Of a DNA stretch of 64,000 nucleotides, positions 22,773 to 34,006 are shown in pieces. Location of the stretch: positions 62,001 through 126,000 of the forward strand of contig VIIQ02000087.1 of assembly GCA_007449985.2 (NCBI GenBank), written 5' to 3'. Position 1 is the first letter of the stretch; each line of letters opens with the position of its first letter. The notes under the pieces are model-generated. The model was given only the letters and a program-made list of their open reading frames with translations. It was not told where the DNA came from and made no database searches. A program made the position numbers and the translations under genes. Source of the stretch: Desmodesmus armatus (taxonomy: Eukaryota; Chlorophyta; Chlorophyceae; Sphaeropleales; Scenedesmaceae).

Positions 22773-25700
22773 TCATAGTAAGCAGTCCTGGCTGTGGCAG
22801 TCCCCCACCCCCCCCCACCTCCCTCCCAGCTCCGCATCTTTACTGCCAGGCTTGCCCCTTAGCCCACCATCCTCATGTCCCCAGCCATCCGCAGCCCTAA
22901 AATACTGCCGTGCGACCCTTTCGTGCCAGGTGCCAAGTGCCCAGGGCCAAGTCAGCGTTGCAAGCCCCGTCATCAGGACAACAGCCCCTCCTTGCACCCA
23001 CCCCAAAGCAAGCAGCCTTGGAAGTGGCAGCGGCTGTGTCTCCCTCGACATCCTCACTGCCAGCGGGCATGGCCCCAGCCCAACATCCTCAAACCCCAGC
23101 AATCCTGCAATACTTGCAAGCCCTATCATGGCACCCCCTCCCTTCCGTACACCCACCTCAGTGGCAGCGTCTCCCAGCTCAACATCCCTACTGCCAGGGG
23201 GCTTGGCCCCCAGGCCGCCATCCTCATGATCCCAGCAGTCCTCAGTAATGTCGTGGTTAGCGCTGGGCATAGGGGGCCCATGCTTCTTATTGTAGAAGAA
23301 CTCGATGATGCCGTACAGACCGAACAGGGCAGCACCGATGGAGCAGCCGATGCCCCAACGCTGCCAGTTCAAGGGGCCCAGAGAGGCTGAGGCGCAGTAC
23401 GGCACAGCACGACACGACATGACATGGCATGATGTGCCAAATCACAGGACAGGACAGGTCGACAGCGGGGCAAGGGGACCGCAGTGTGTTGGTTTAGGAC
23501 TTCAGAGCATGATGCATTAGGCAGTGGTGACCACAACATTAATGTTGTGGTCACCACAATAATGTGACAAGAGGACCCATGCAACTCACAACGCATGCAC
23601 CAAACGATGCCTGCAGCGGCTTCCACTGGCTGTAGTGTGCAGAACAGACCCGCACCATTTTTGAGGTACAGTGTGTGCTGGCGCAAGACAGCAATGAGGT
23701 AACTTCTCATGTCAGAACCAAGGAATGATATTCTGACATGCACATAAGTAACTCCATCTTTGATCGTGAATACTCTGTAAGGTAGGTCATGAGGGCTTCT
23801 GCTGCTGCTGCTGCTGCTTACCGATGAGGAAGATGGTTGTGAGTATTCCTGCTGATGGCCACCAGGGGCACAGGGGGGTGGGCATCACAGCGGGCAGGAA
23901 CACCACCGGCAGTAGCACCCACATCAAGGCGGTAGCAATGAACCAGATGCCTGCAGCAGCAGCAGCAGCAGCAGCAAACAGCGGGGCGCAGTGCACATTG
24001 AACAAGTGGATGACGCAGTGCACAAGCAAAACTGAACAAGAAGCTACATTGCAAGGTTGTGGTACATACAGTTGGGTGACCAAAACCTGCCAACAGCCAG
24101 CAGGCACACTCCAGGCAGTCCCGACCCCCCCCCCCCTCCCGGCAGCTCTGGCCTTGTGCTCCCCCTCCCCACACACACACATCAGGCTCAGTGTCTTACA
24201 CACACGCAGGCACACAAGTACGTAACATCCCGCATGTGTCGCCACAGGCCCGCACTCACCCCCCCCCCCGCATGACCGCATACAGGGCAAGGTGTCGTCC
24301 AGTAGCCCAGCCAAAGCCCAGGCCTGATGTAGCACTTGCCAGCTCACAAGCAGTCCTCGCCCACACCCCCCCCCCACCCTCCCCGCCGCTCTCCACTGTC
24401 CCCGTCACAGGAGCCCTTCTTCTTCCTCCCCCCCCCCCCCCCGCCTCCCCTCACCTCCCATGACTGCCCACACTGCATAGTGTGTCCCAGTGGCCCAGCC
24501 AAAGCCCAGGCCCAGCGAAACACCTGCCAGCTAACAAGCAGCCTGTCGGCACAACTGCAAACTGCCACCTACCAAGCAGTCCCCCCCCCCCAGCCGCTCT
24601 CCCCTTTCTTCCTCCACAGAAGGCCCCCCCCCCCCACACACACACTCTCACCTCCCATGACTGCCCACACTGCATAGTGACTTCCAGTTGCCCATCCAAA
24701 GCCCAGTCCCAGGCTGGAGCCCACAATGGTGAGCAGCAGGGGCAGCACCACCCCCAGGGGCTTGCCCTGTGTGCCTGTCAGCCCACGCACATGGCGCTCA
24801 TAGGCAGATGGGGGCTGGTAGTACCGCCTGGCAGACATAGGGAGTACAAACAGATATTGCACAGCAATGGTGACGGACATTGAACAGGGATGGGGATAAC
24901 TTGTGGGCATGTTATTCGCTTAGCTGGTTTTCACCCTGAAGGACTCAAAAGGAAAATCCAGGGTGACGGGGCTGGTAGTAATGCCTGCCAGACACAACAG
25001 GGAAGACCGACACAACACACCGGCGTGTTACAGATCTGTTACTTCTCAACAGCTACACAGGTGGTGACTCATTCAACACTCACCTGAACAGCACTCCAGC
25101 ACAGACCACACAGACTGCACAGAGTGCCCCCATGCGTGTGACCCCTATCACGCTTTACCATCAACACAACACAACTTCTGAAATACAATTGTCCGGCACT
25201 TGTCTTAGGGCCTTCAGGTTCACCCTAAACCCTAGCCGCACCTGAACATCACTCCTGCACATACCACACAGAATGCAAAGAGTGCCCCCATGCTAGTGAG
25301 GTCACTGAGCTCCTCCAAGGGCACAAACAGGGCCAGGAGAGACGACACAGCACCGCAGAACAGCACAGACACGATGGGGGTCTGCGTCTTGGGGTGCACA
25401 CGGGACTGCGGGGCAGGAGGGGGAGGACGGGGCAGGCGGATAGGCAGGACAAAGACAGACGAGTGGGCGGACACAGAGAGAGTAAGTGTGCAATGCGGTG
25501 GGGTATGCGAGGTGGCAGTCTACCACGCGTGGGGTCATTATGTGCAGTCGCAAGGCCAACAGACACACACTTGCGAGGGGTCTTGTGACACATGCCCCTC
25601 CCAAACCCATGTAAGTCACGCCAGCCAAAAGCACACATGCACACAGGCATGCAACAGTATATGCCGACATACTCCGCGCCCCTCCCCCCCCCCCCCCCCC

Positions 25701-28700
25701 AGCTTTTCCCTCTCACCAGCACAGGTGGCACGAGCCCCATGCGCCGCACCTCAAACCCCCGATGACACCGATAATCTGCCCCCCCCCCTGCCACCCACCC
25801 ACACAGCCTCCCCCCGCCGCCTCTCTCACCAGCACAGGTGGCACGAGCCCCATGCGTCCCAGTACGACAAAGGTGCGGCTCATGGAGTACTGTGTGACCA
25901 CGATGGTGTCCAGGATCCCACACACACTGCCAAAGCCAACCAGGATGGCCATCCAGTGCGCACCACGAGCGTTGAAGGCGGAGGTGAAGGGGGCCGCCGT
26001 GTTGATCTGATCATACGGCATCATGCCTGGGGGCCGGGGGAGGGGGTGTCGGGGGGGGGGGGGGGGGGGAGCAACAGACGAGGTGGTGGTGATGGTGGTG
26101 GTCACAGGAAGAGCCATCAGCAGCAGCAACACAAGCACGTAGCACTTCTGCATTCCCTGGTCCACATTGTTGAACCACCCCCCCCCCAAAAAGAAATGCA
26201 CGAGCTCAGCGCCATCTCCCACATCTCCCACACTAACGCTAGTGCTGACCCGTTATGACGAGTGCCATGAGGAGGTAACGGATGGTGTCTTACACATCCA
26301 CACACAAGTGTATCACACATCCGCACACAATCGTCAACACTTTCAACACACACCTGTAATGACGAGTGCCATAAGTAGGTAGAGGATGGTGCAGCCCCCC
26401 ACACTGATGCCAATGGCCAGGGGTACGTCACGGGTGGGGTTCAGGGACTCCTCAGGAGCAGTCGCCATCATCTGCGGGAGGGGCGAGAGAGAAAGGAAAA
26501 GACAAGAATGTGTCAGCAAGAGGAGGGTGGTATCGTGGGCTTCAGCTTTGTGCATTGGAAGCAGCTGCTAGCACCTGCAGAGTACTGATCATTGACTTGG
26601 AATTTGCCTGCACACAGTTGAAGCTGGCGTCGATGACAGTCCTGGTAGCTGCGCTGCTTGCTGCTACTGCTACTACTGACTCTCGCTACCTACTACCATA
26701 TTGGGCTAGCATTGCTTTCAAGACAAAGACACAAGGCTGGTGTACTGTACTGTACTGTACTGTACTGTATTTTGGCAATGTACTGTAGTACTGTACTGTA
26801 CTGTGCACAGTACTGTACTGTACTGTGATGTACAGGTTTGCAAAGGACTGACAGTGAGCACCCACCTCAAAGCCCTGCCAGTAGGGATAGCAGCAGTGAC
26901 GGCACGGCGTGACATGGCGCAGCGTGGGGCGAAGAGGCAGGCAGCAGGCAGGCAGAACAACACACAGGTCGGATGGTGATTAGTGATGAAACAGCTGAAG
27001 TCAACATGCATTGTGGTGGTGGTATAAATTCAATACAGTTTGACTGGGAAGCATCACGAAAGGCTCTGTAAATCTTGCTGGCTTGTCAGCGAGAACAGCT
27101 TGAGCTCAGACGATGCTGTCACTGTTTGGCCATGCCTGTTGCTGACAAGCACACCCCATGAGACCAAGGTACAAGCTCACCCCTGGCAGCAGCTGTGGAA
27201 AATTCTTACCATTCTGACAAAAGCAAGGATAACCGATACTACTGTTACAGCATGTGAATCAGCACAGCAGCAGCATGTCAGTGTCACCAGTCACCCACCC
27301 ACCCACCCATCCACACCCACTCACCCACCAGGTATGCGAAGAAGACCATTGATGCCCCCTGAAGATGCCATTGAAGCCGTTGGGGGCAAAGGGGGTCAGG
27401 TTGGACGTCTTGGTCAGCACAGCACCTGCAGCAGCAGCAGCAGCAGGAATGATGCAAGGCTGCTTGGTAGTCCCAAGGGGAGGGGGGTGCGAGGCGCAAC
27501 GCACTTCTATGCGCCTGGATTTGTGGGTGTGTAGGGCCTGAAGAGAGACTCAATGCCAGCTGCGTCCTCATCCCACTACCACCACTACTACTGCTGCTGA
27601 TTTACTGGATCAGGGCCTTGCCTGATTGCTCCTTTGCAAGCCAAACAAGGCGCATAGGGCCAACCCCTGAGGTCCCGAGGGGGGGGGGGGGGGGGCGCTG
27701 CCTGGCGTGGTGTGACATGCTGTGGTTTCAGGCCGCAACAAGTTGGTGTGATGTGTGGTGCCACAGCATGTGGTGTGATGAACGTTTGGTGTGTTGCTTG
27801 ATGTGGTGTGGTGACATGGTGTGCGGCAGCATGTTGGGGCGTGATGTCATGGCGCCTACCCCCTCTCACCTATGCTAGAGCACGATGTGGCGGCGCCCCC
27901 TCCTGCCCCGTCCTCCCCCCTCCTCCCCCCCGCCCCCTCTCACCTACTATGATAGACATGAAGATTGTGACCAGGCAGATGCTGGTGCACACATTCTCAA
28001 GCCACTCAGCCTCCTGCAGCAGCAGCACCAGCGGCAGCAGCAGCAGCAGCAAACCAGAGTCAGCAACAGTAGCAGCAGAGAAGCTGGCCAGCACCATGTG
28101 AAGCTGCTTTGCCACCAAACCTGCAGAGCAACCACTCACCAGGGAGTTCAGAAGTCCTCAAATGGAAGGTGCATCCTCACACTGCTATCAGGGTACTGAG
28201 GATAACTGCAGGGTTGGACGCCCTAGGTGATGCCTTCAGAGGGAGTCGACTTCACCTGGGACTATCCCTATTCCAGTATAATTTGGCCTCGGTGGCAAGC
28301 GCACAACTTGAACAACATGATGTGTCTAACACCCTGCTTACCTTGATGCCCACCACCAGCAGCAGAGTGATGATCAGCACTGCCGCCATAGCCACCAAGT
28401 CGACAGTCAGCATGACACCATTCGCCCCTGGGCTCTTCAGTGCAAAGCTGCCGCTCCAGTGGTCCAGCCTGTGGGGCCCAACTTGGTCCAGGGACTTGAT
28501 GAGGGAACCAAAGTAGCCTGAGAAGCCCTTGGCTACTGCCGCTGAGGCGATGACAAGCTCCATCAGGACGTTGATGGCAACAAGCCTGAAGGGGGGGGGG
28601 GAGGGGGGAGGGAGGGCGCAGGGGGGGGGGGGGGGCAGGTGGCAAGGTGAAGCGGACGCTAATGAGGGAGGACGCAGCAGGGATAAGGGGTTGTAAGGAA

Positions 28701-29584
28701 AAGCAGGTGGGTGGTGACAAAGCAGCACAAGCAGGCGTGAAAGCAAGGGCACGGGAGGAAGGAAGGGCAGGTCGGCCAGGGGGGCATGTCCAAGGCCATA
28801 TTTGGAGAGGACAGAGCAGATACGGACACAAGGAACATATTCCACACGTGCAGTATCAGAACGCAACATCAGTATATTGTGCACCTTCCTGTCATGTTGC
28901 TCACCAGGCCATGAGCTAGGCGAAGCCCGCGGAGGTGTTGCAATTTTGAAGGGCGCAATCCACACGCGCAGTATCAGGACACAACAGCAATGCAGTGTGC
29001 AGTCTATGTGTTGCTGCTCACCAGGCCATGAGCTTGCCAAAGACCTTTGAGGTGTAAACAATGGATGCGCCTGCTGTGCGTGTCTCTGCAGCAAACTCCA
29101 TGTAGGCCATAGCACACAGCATGGCCACCACACCACCGATCAGGTAGCTGACGATCACACCGGGACTGCAGTCAGGCAGGCAACAAACACACAGTTATCA
29201 AACACACAGGTATCAGTATTCAAGAGGCATAATGATCAGAGGCAGCCAGCTGACTTTCACACCAGGAAACAGACAGCAAGCACATCCAGGGAAGATGACA
29301 TGAAAAAGCATCCAGGAAGGGCATTCTGGGTGATGGTGTGGCTATGACGGTGCAAGCAGCCACAAGCACTTGTATGGCAACGCATCCATAGTTCATGGAG
29401 ACCCAGTGACTGGGGGGTGCATATGCTGCAGCTTGGGGCGCTGAGCAGCTCACGAGCGTGCATCAAATGTCAACGCAGATAGTCCAAGCTACAGCAAACA
29501 CAGTGTGCTGGGCTGGGGACCTCAGAAATTGAACTGTTCAGCAGCCCAACTTACCCTGCCTGCTTCGCCACAACACCTGCAGGC

Positions 29585-29658
<74 letters not shown>

Positions 29659-30293
29659 GTCGGGTGAAGATATGTACATACACCAGTATGTTGGGTGAGT
29701 TGCGCCACACTGTCTGCATCTCATGCTCCGCAGTGGCCCAGACAGGTGTTCAGGGACAAGCTGCAGCTAGGCTTTTGCGAAAATAACGGCTCGGGCAGCC
29801 TGGCCCAGTGGGGTACTGTCACCACTGGTCCCAGAGCACCAACTTCCGCTCCACTTCCCGCCCTGCCCTGCTTGCTGACGCACCGGTGAGGACAAAGATA
29901 CCAGCACCGACGATGGCTGCAGTACTCATCATGGACAGACCGAACAGTCCCAACACCTGCAACAGCAAGTTCAGGGCTGCTCAAGTTGCTAGCAGATCAA
30001 TTACAACAGAGCATGCCCAACATGCCTTGTTTGGCCTGCAGGACTAGCGAACAACGCGGACACGGTTTTGTCACAGCTTCATTGATGTTTCAAAGCATGG
30101 TTGGTGCCGATCGCGCGCCTGGGCTTACCTTTTTCATTTTGGCCTCATGCTGCCTCGGAGCAATGTGGGGGGCCTCGTGGCCTGCCATACGCGACATGAA
30201 GCTGGGGCCCTTCCATAGATAGTTTCCTGCAGCCTTAGCAGAAGGACTGCGCGTCAGTATGTCTCCTTTGTTGGCCATGCTGACGAGATGCAT
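22773..30293 (-). CDS. CAT: Cationic amino-acid transporter (CAT/SLC7 type, APC superfamily)
   Basis: Exons on the minus strand are: 30,293–30,129, 29,956–29,884, 29,165–29,022, 28,585–28,342, 28,013–27,944, 27,425–about 27,329, 26,471–26,354, 26,026–25,830, 25,405–25,242, 24,827–24,652, 23,950–23,822 and 23,386–22,773. They encode a multi-span permease: VGAGIFVLTG (helix 1), YLIGGVVAMLCAMAYMEFA, LVAINVLMELVIASAA, NLTPFAPNGFNGIF, NPTRDVPLAIG, PYDQINTAAPF, SRTFVVLGRMGLVPP and MGALFAFCVVCAGVMFR, all in the order of the CAT family. These proteins import basic amino acids across the plasma or vacuolar membrane. Phases show that one micro-exon is missing after 29,884 and another after 27,329. Near 27,352 one G is missing from a G run, shifting frame inside GIFRGxSMVFFAY. 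The cytosolic tail (from about 23,290 down) is repetitive. The 5' end is duplicated upstream (see 31,580–32,840). Confidence 0.85.
22785..23250 (-). repeat. Degenerate repeats encoding the transporter C-terminal tail
   Basis: Three related blocks at about 23,150–23,250, 23,015–23,110 and 22,785–22,890 each contain, on the plus strand, a GTGGCAGYS...CTCCC..CTCRRCATC or similar core, then CTGCCAGG.GGCTTGGCCC or a variant. In protein they give HEDGGLGAKPPGSRDVELG and HEDGGLRGKPGSKDAELG. The tail therefore grew by internal duplication. Confidence 0.55.
24250..24720 (-). repeat. Three tandem copies of the 3' end of transporter exon 10 with its donor
   Basis: The functional exon end (24,652–24,714) encodes GFGWATGSHYAVWAVMG. 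Copy 2 at about 24,454–24,515 encodes GFGWATGTHYAVWAVMG and keeps a GTGAG donor. Copy 3 at about 24,256–24,330 is more diverged and followed by a G run on the sense strand. The spacing is about 190–197 bp. Confidence 0.8.
25079..25300 (-). repeat. Duplicated 3' end of transporter exon 9 with donor
   Basis: The real exon end at 25,242–25,293 (MGALFAFCVVCAGVMFR, donor GTGCGG) has a copy at 25,084–25,134 reading MGALCAVCVVCAGVLFR with a better donor, GTGAGT. The spacing is 158 bp. The copy sits in the downstream intron. Confidence 0.8.
25711..25856 (-). repeat. Duplicated 3' end of transporter exon 8 with donor
   Basis: CTCACCAGCACAGGTGGCAC followed by GAGCCCCATGCG occurs at 25,712 and again at 25,825 on the plus strand. 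Read on the minus strand this is the end of exon 8 (MGLVPPVL) plus the GTGAG donor. The 25,825 copy is the functional one. Confidence 0.75.
28211..28276 (+). mobile_element. SINE 3'-end fragment in a transporter intron
   Basis: About 60 bases match the 3' part of the SINE at 56,325–56,640: TTGG.CG, then TAGGTGATG.CTTCAGAGG, CGACT.CACCTGGGACTAT and a CCTATTCC tail. It lies in the intron between transporter exons 4 and 5, opposite to the gene's direction. The tRNA-like head is absent, as in 5'-truncated SINE copies. Confidence 0.65.
28855..29050 (-). repeat. Duplicated 3' end of transporter exon 3 with donor
   Basis: CTCACCAGGCCATGAGCT occurs at 28,900 and 29,017 (plus strand), 117 bp apart, with flanking similarity (CAGTATCAG.AC.CAACA). 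The 29,017 copy is the true exon end and donor (LMAW). Confidence 0.75.
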
Positions 30294-30600
30294 CTGGCGT
30301 TCCGTAAGTACAAGGGTTCCTGCGTTGGTGTCGAAAATGCCGCCGATGGTGCATACATCGGTTGATGAACTCCTAATGAACCGACGAAAGCGTCATGTAC
30401 AGTGGATAGGCAGGCTGGATGCATACCCGGAATGATCGAGGTTTACGACACCATGGAAAATTCCTGCAAATTTCCTTTAAAGGTCCCTGCAGCGCTGAAT
30501 GCTCGCTGAAAAGCAGGACCCGGTGATCCTGGGTTTCCGTTGCTGATGATGCTGTTTGGCCTTCCTGATCACCCCACTGCAGTGCTGATCACAACACTCG
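29300..30600 (-). repeat. Downstream copy of the transporter 5'-end duplication
   Basis: This block holds exons 1 and 2 of the transporter, a CAGA microsatellite and the sequence upstream of the start. It aligns almost throughout with 31,580–32,840, about 2.25 kb away. The copies differ by substitutions and small indels, including a different CAGA length. Confidence 0.85.
29584..29658. repeat. (CAGA)n microsatellite
   Basis: About 18–19 uninterrupted CAGA units. A shorter, interrupted version lies at 31,854–31,902 in the other copy of the duplication. Confidence 0.95.
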
Positions 30601-30719
30601 CTTCAGGTGTGGTCACTTTGTTTCGATACTGTGTTTGGTGCATTCAAGGGAGACAGCAAGGGGAGGGTTTCGCCTGGACGGGAGAGGGGGGGAAGGTCTG
30701 CGATGAGAGGCGGGCAACC

Positions 30720-30750
<31 letters not shown>

Positions 30751-31579
30751 CTGATTAGAGGCGTGTTCTGTTGCACGCGGCACCCACACCACACACAACC
30801 TACATGGATGTGCACAGAATGCCGAAGCAGCATGCATTGTGGTCGCAGTCGCACACATCTCCGCCACTCGACACCCCAGGGGCAGCTGAGCTTGCAGCTG
30901 CCTCTGCCCCTGCATTGGTGGCAGCAGCAGCGCCGAGTGCCCCACACACAGGCCTGTGCCTTGTTTGTCCCAGGTTGCCAGCTGACATGCGCACCCACAA
31001 CAGCGTGGCCACACGGCAGCCCCCGCAGATGCAGCTGTGCCCCTACGTTGACACCAGCTCTGATGGCGCCGACATGCTCATGCAGCTAGGGGTAATGCAC
31101 ATGCAGGGAGCAACAAAGGGGCACAAGTGGGACTGTACAGCAGACGTGTGCCTTGTGTGTCCCAGTGCAGAGGCAGTGGGTGCAACTAAGGAAGCCCCAA
31201 TCAACCTCTACAAAACACACAACCTCACCACCACGCAGCCCATTGGGAGAAATAGCTTCCTGCCAGCCCCGTCAACATACATGTGGCATAGTCAGTCAGT
31301 AAAGTAACCAGCTGGAGGGCCAGCAGTGTCTGCAGGCTGCACATGGCTAGCTAGCTGTTGCGTATACCAAGCTGCACAAGACATAACGCTGTCTGCACAC
31401 GCATGTGGGAGCCGCACAATGGTGTGTCTCTCCCCCCAGGCATCAACCATGATACATGGCTTTCGCCCCCAAAGTGCACAGGCACACAGGCAGCGATAGG
31501 AGATGGCGCTACATACACAGCCTACAAGAGATCCCACCCACCCACACCTCAAAAACAACACTGCCTGCACTACCTGACG
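30601..31579. other. Unique spacer between duplicated transporter 5' ends
   Basis: This roughly 1-kb segment has no counterpart in the duplication and no recognised gene. It contains a G run of about 28 bases at 30,722–30,750. Confidence 0.5.
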
Positions 31580-31855
31580 TTCTGGGTGATGGTGTGAGGA
31601 AGATTATGACGGTGCAAGCAGCCACAAGCACTTGTATGGCAACGCATCCATAGTTCATGGATACCCAGTGACTGGGGGGGGGGGTGCATATGCTGCAGCT
31701 TGGTGCGCTGAACAGCTCATGAGTGTGCGTGAAACGTCAACGCAGATAGTCCAAGCTACAGGAAACACGGTGTGCTGGGCTGGGGACTTCAGAAATCGAA
31801 CTGGTCAGCAGCCCAACTTACCCTGCCTGCTTTGCCACAACACCTGCAGGCACAA

Positions 31856-31901
<46 letters not shown>

Positions 31902-32840
31902 CGACGTCGGTTGGCAAAATGTACATACACCAGTGTGTCAGGTGAGTTGCCCCACACTGTCTGCATCTGGTCATGCTCTGCAGTGGCCCAAAGAGGTGTG
32001 TAGGAACAAGCTGCAGCTAGGCTTTTGCAAAATAAACGACATCGGGCAGCCTGGCCCAGTGGGGTACTGTCACCACTGGTCCCAGAGCACCAACTTCCGC
32101 TCCACTTCCCCGCCCTGCTTGTTGACGCACCGGTGAGGACAAAGATACCAGCACCGACGATGGCTGCAGTACTCATCATGGACAGACCGAACAGTCCCAA
32201 CACCTGCAACAGCAAGTTCAGGGCCGCTCACACAAGTTGCTAGCAGATCAACTACAACAGAGCATGCCCAACATGCCGTGATTGGCCTGCAGGACTAGCG
32301 AACAACGTGGAGACGGTTATGTCACAGCTGCATTGATGTTTCAAGGCATGTTTGGTGCCGATCGCGCGCCTAGGCTTACCTTTTTCATCTTGGTCTCATG
32401 CTGCCTCGGGGCAATGTGGGGGGCCTCGTGGCCTGCCATACGCGACATGAAGCTGGGGCCCTTCCATAGATAATTTACTGCAGCCTTAGCAGAAGGACTG
32501 CGCGTCAGCATGCTCCTTTGTCAGCCATGCTGACGAGATGGCGTTCCGTAAGTACAAGGGTTCCTGCGTTGGTGTCGAAATTGCCACCAATGGTGCAAAC
32601 GCTGGTTGATAAACGCCTAATGAACCGATGGAAGCCCCCTATACAGTGGATAGGCAGGCTGGATGCATACCCGGAACCGATCGAGGTTTACGACACTTTG
32701 GAAAAGTCGTTGCAGCGCTAAATGCTGACTGAGCTCTCCTCCGGAACAAAATCAATCACACGCCCGTGATCCTGGGTTTCCGTTGCTGATGATGCTGTTT
32801 AGCCTTCCTGATCACCCCATTGCAGTCCTGATCGATCAGG
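31580..32840 (-). repeat. Upstream copy of the transporter 5' end (alternative first exons)
   Basis: This copy has exon 2 at 32,203–32,131, identical in protein (GLFGLSMMSTAAIVGAGIFV), with the donor intact. Its exon 1 (32,511–32,380) is open from an ATG giving MLTRSPSAKAAVNYLWKGPS. The longer N-terminus of the other copy is lost here because one base is missing after ATGGCTGACAAAGGAG, which creates an early stop. No copy of exon 3 or later exons is found. It could be an alternative promoter and first exons spliced into the shared exon 3, or a non-functional relic. Confidence 0.75.
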
Positions 32841-34006
32841 AGATATCTCCCACTGTGTCCTGTTATATTGCAGCGGTTCGCAATAGAACACTGCAGACGG
32901 GCAGAAGGCTAGGTAACAGATAACACTGTCTCTTCCAACACATCAGACACTGAAGATGATTGGCGTGGTCATCACATGGGTGTCAGCAGCAACAGTATCT
33001 CCCCGCGACATATGAATCGTCACTGACATGGCATGATATGACGAAGCATATGTCGCACTGAACGAGGCTCCTCGCAACCGAGATCGATCACCAAAACCCC
33101 TCCAACCCTTTTGCTGACACTGTCGCCTGGCGCCCAGGAGAATAACCATAACCATACAAACACCCCAACAGATGGCTGACCAGGCCTGCTCTGCAACTGC
33201 GGCAGCAAGTAACTGCCAGTGCAGCACATAACAGCGATGCCAACCCCACAGCACAGCTGCAGCACACAGCACCACAGTCCAGTATTCCTGCATCCGTTGC
33301 TGTCTACTGTTTATTTGCAACTTACCAACCCTCCCCGAGCCTGTTCCCAAGTGCTAGTTTGCGCGCACACCCCGCGGAGTTTCATTCATTCTACTCACAG
33401 CCTCTCTTCATGGACACCATGTCCTTGAGGAGGAGTGGGCGGCACCTGCACCTCTGTGGGCAGCTCCACTCCCACAGAACCATGCCCTGCGAGCCTACAC
33501 ACACAAGCAGCTATCGTGCGCTGTATGGTGCCAGCTGCTGAACTATGACGGCACACTGCCCCTTGGCACGGCACAGCACACAACATCACCATCGAAGGCA
33601 TCTACTGGATAGAAAGGCCAATCACCCTGGACCAAGGACAAATTCACAACACACTTCTGTTATTCACTACATCAACAGGTTGCGTTAGCCATCAAGCAAA
33701 TAACCCTTGAGTCTCCTTACCAACTCCTGCCTTACAGACCTCTGGGTTGGGGCCAAGGGTGTCCCCTTTTGCGCATAACAGTATTAAACGTTCGTAAAAG
33801 GGTATACGAGACACATGGACCTTGAATTGCACAGCTAGAGGCGCACAACCCCGCATCATGGTCATCTGACAGTTGATGACACGCATAAAACCATTACTGG
33901 GACTGCAGAGCCTGACAGCTTTGAAAGGTAACCTGAGCTTTCACAGTGTTCGGTGCACTGCACTATACCATCAAGGTTGTAATTTGCGGCGACAGCGTTC
34001 CAGCGC
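32841..34006. other. Intergenic region between divergent genes
   Basis: No supported exon. A minus-strand open frame at 32,943–33,350 is hydrophobic in part but has no recognisable family. It separates the minus-strand transporter from the plus-strand gene at 34,007, so it should contain promoter elements for both. Confidence 0.35.

Noticed and set aside
22723..23390. Plus-strand open frames rich in Ser and Pro
   Set aside because: They are the antisense of the transporter's C-terminal exon.
28252..29136. Open frame of 294 codons on the minus strand as one exon
   Set aside because: Only 28,342–28,585 matches the transporter; the rest reads through introns and a G run with clear donor and acceptor sites.
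29220..29453. Minus-strand frame (HWVSMNYGCVAIQVLVAACT) conserved in both copies of the 5' duplication
   Set aside because: Conservation follows from the recent duplication. The segment does not match the transporter sequence expected at this place, and no splice fit was found, so it was not called an exon.
29505..29786. Open frame through the CAGA repeat (DRQT repeats)
   Set aside because: Encoded only by the microsatellite, in an intron of the minus-strand transporter.
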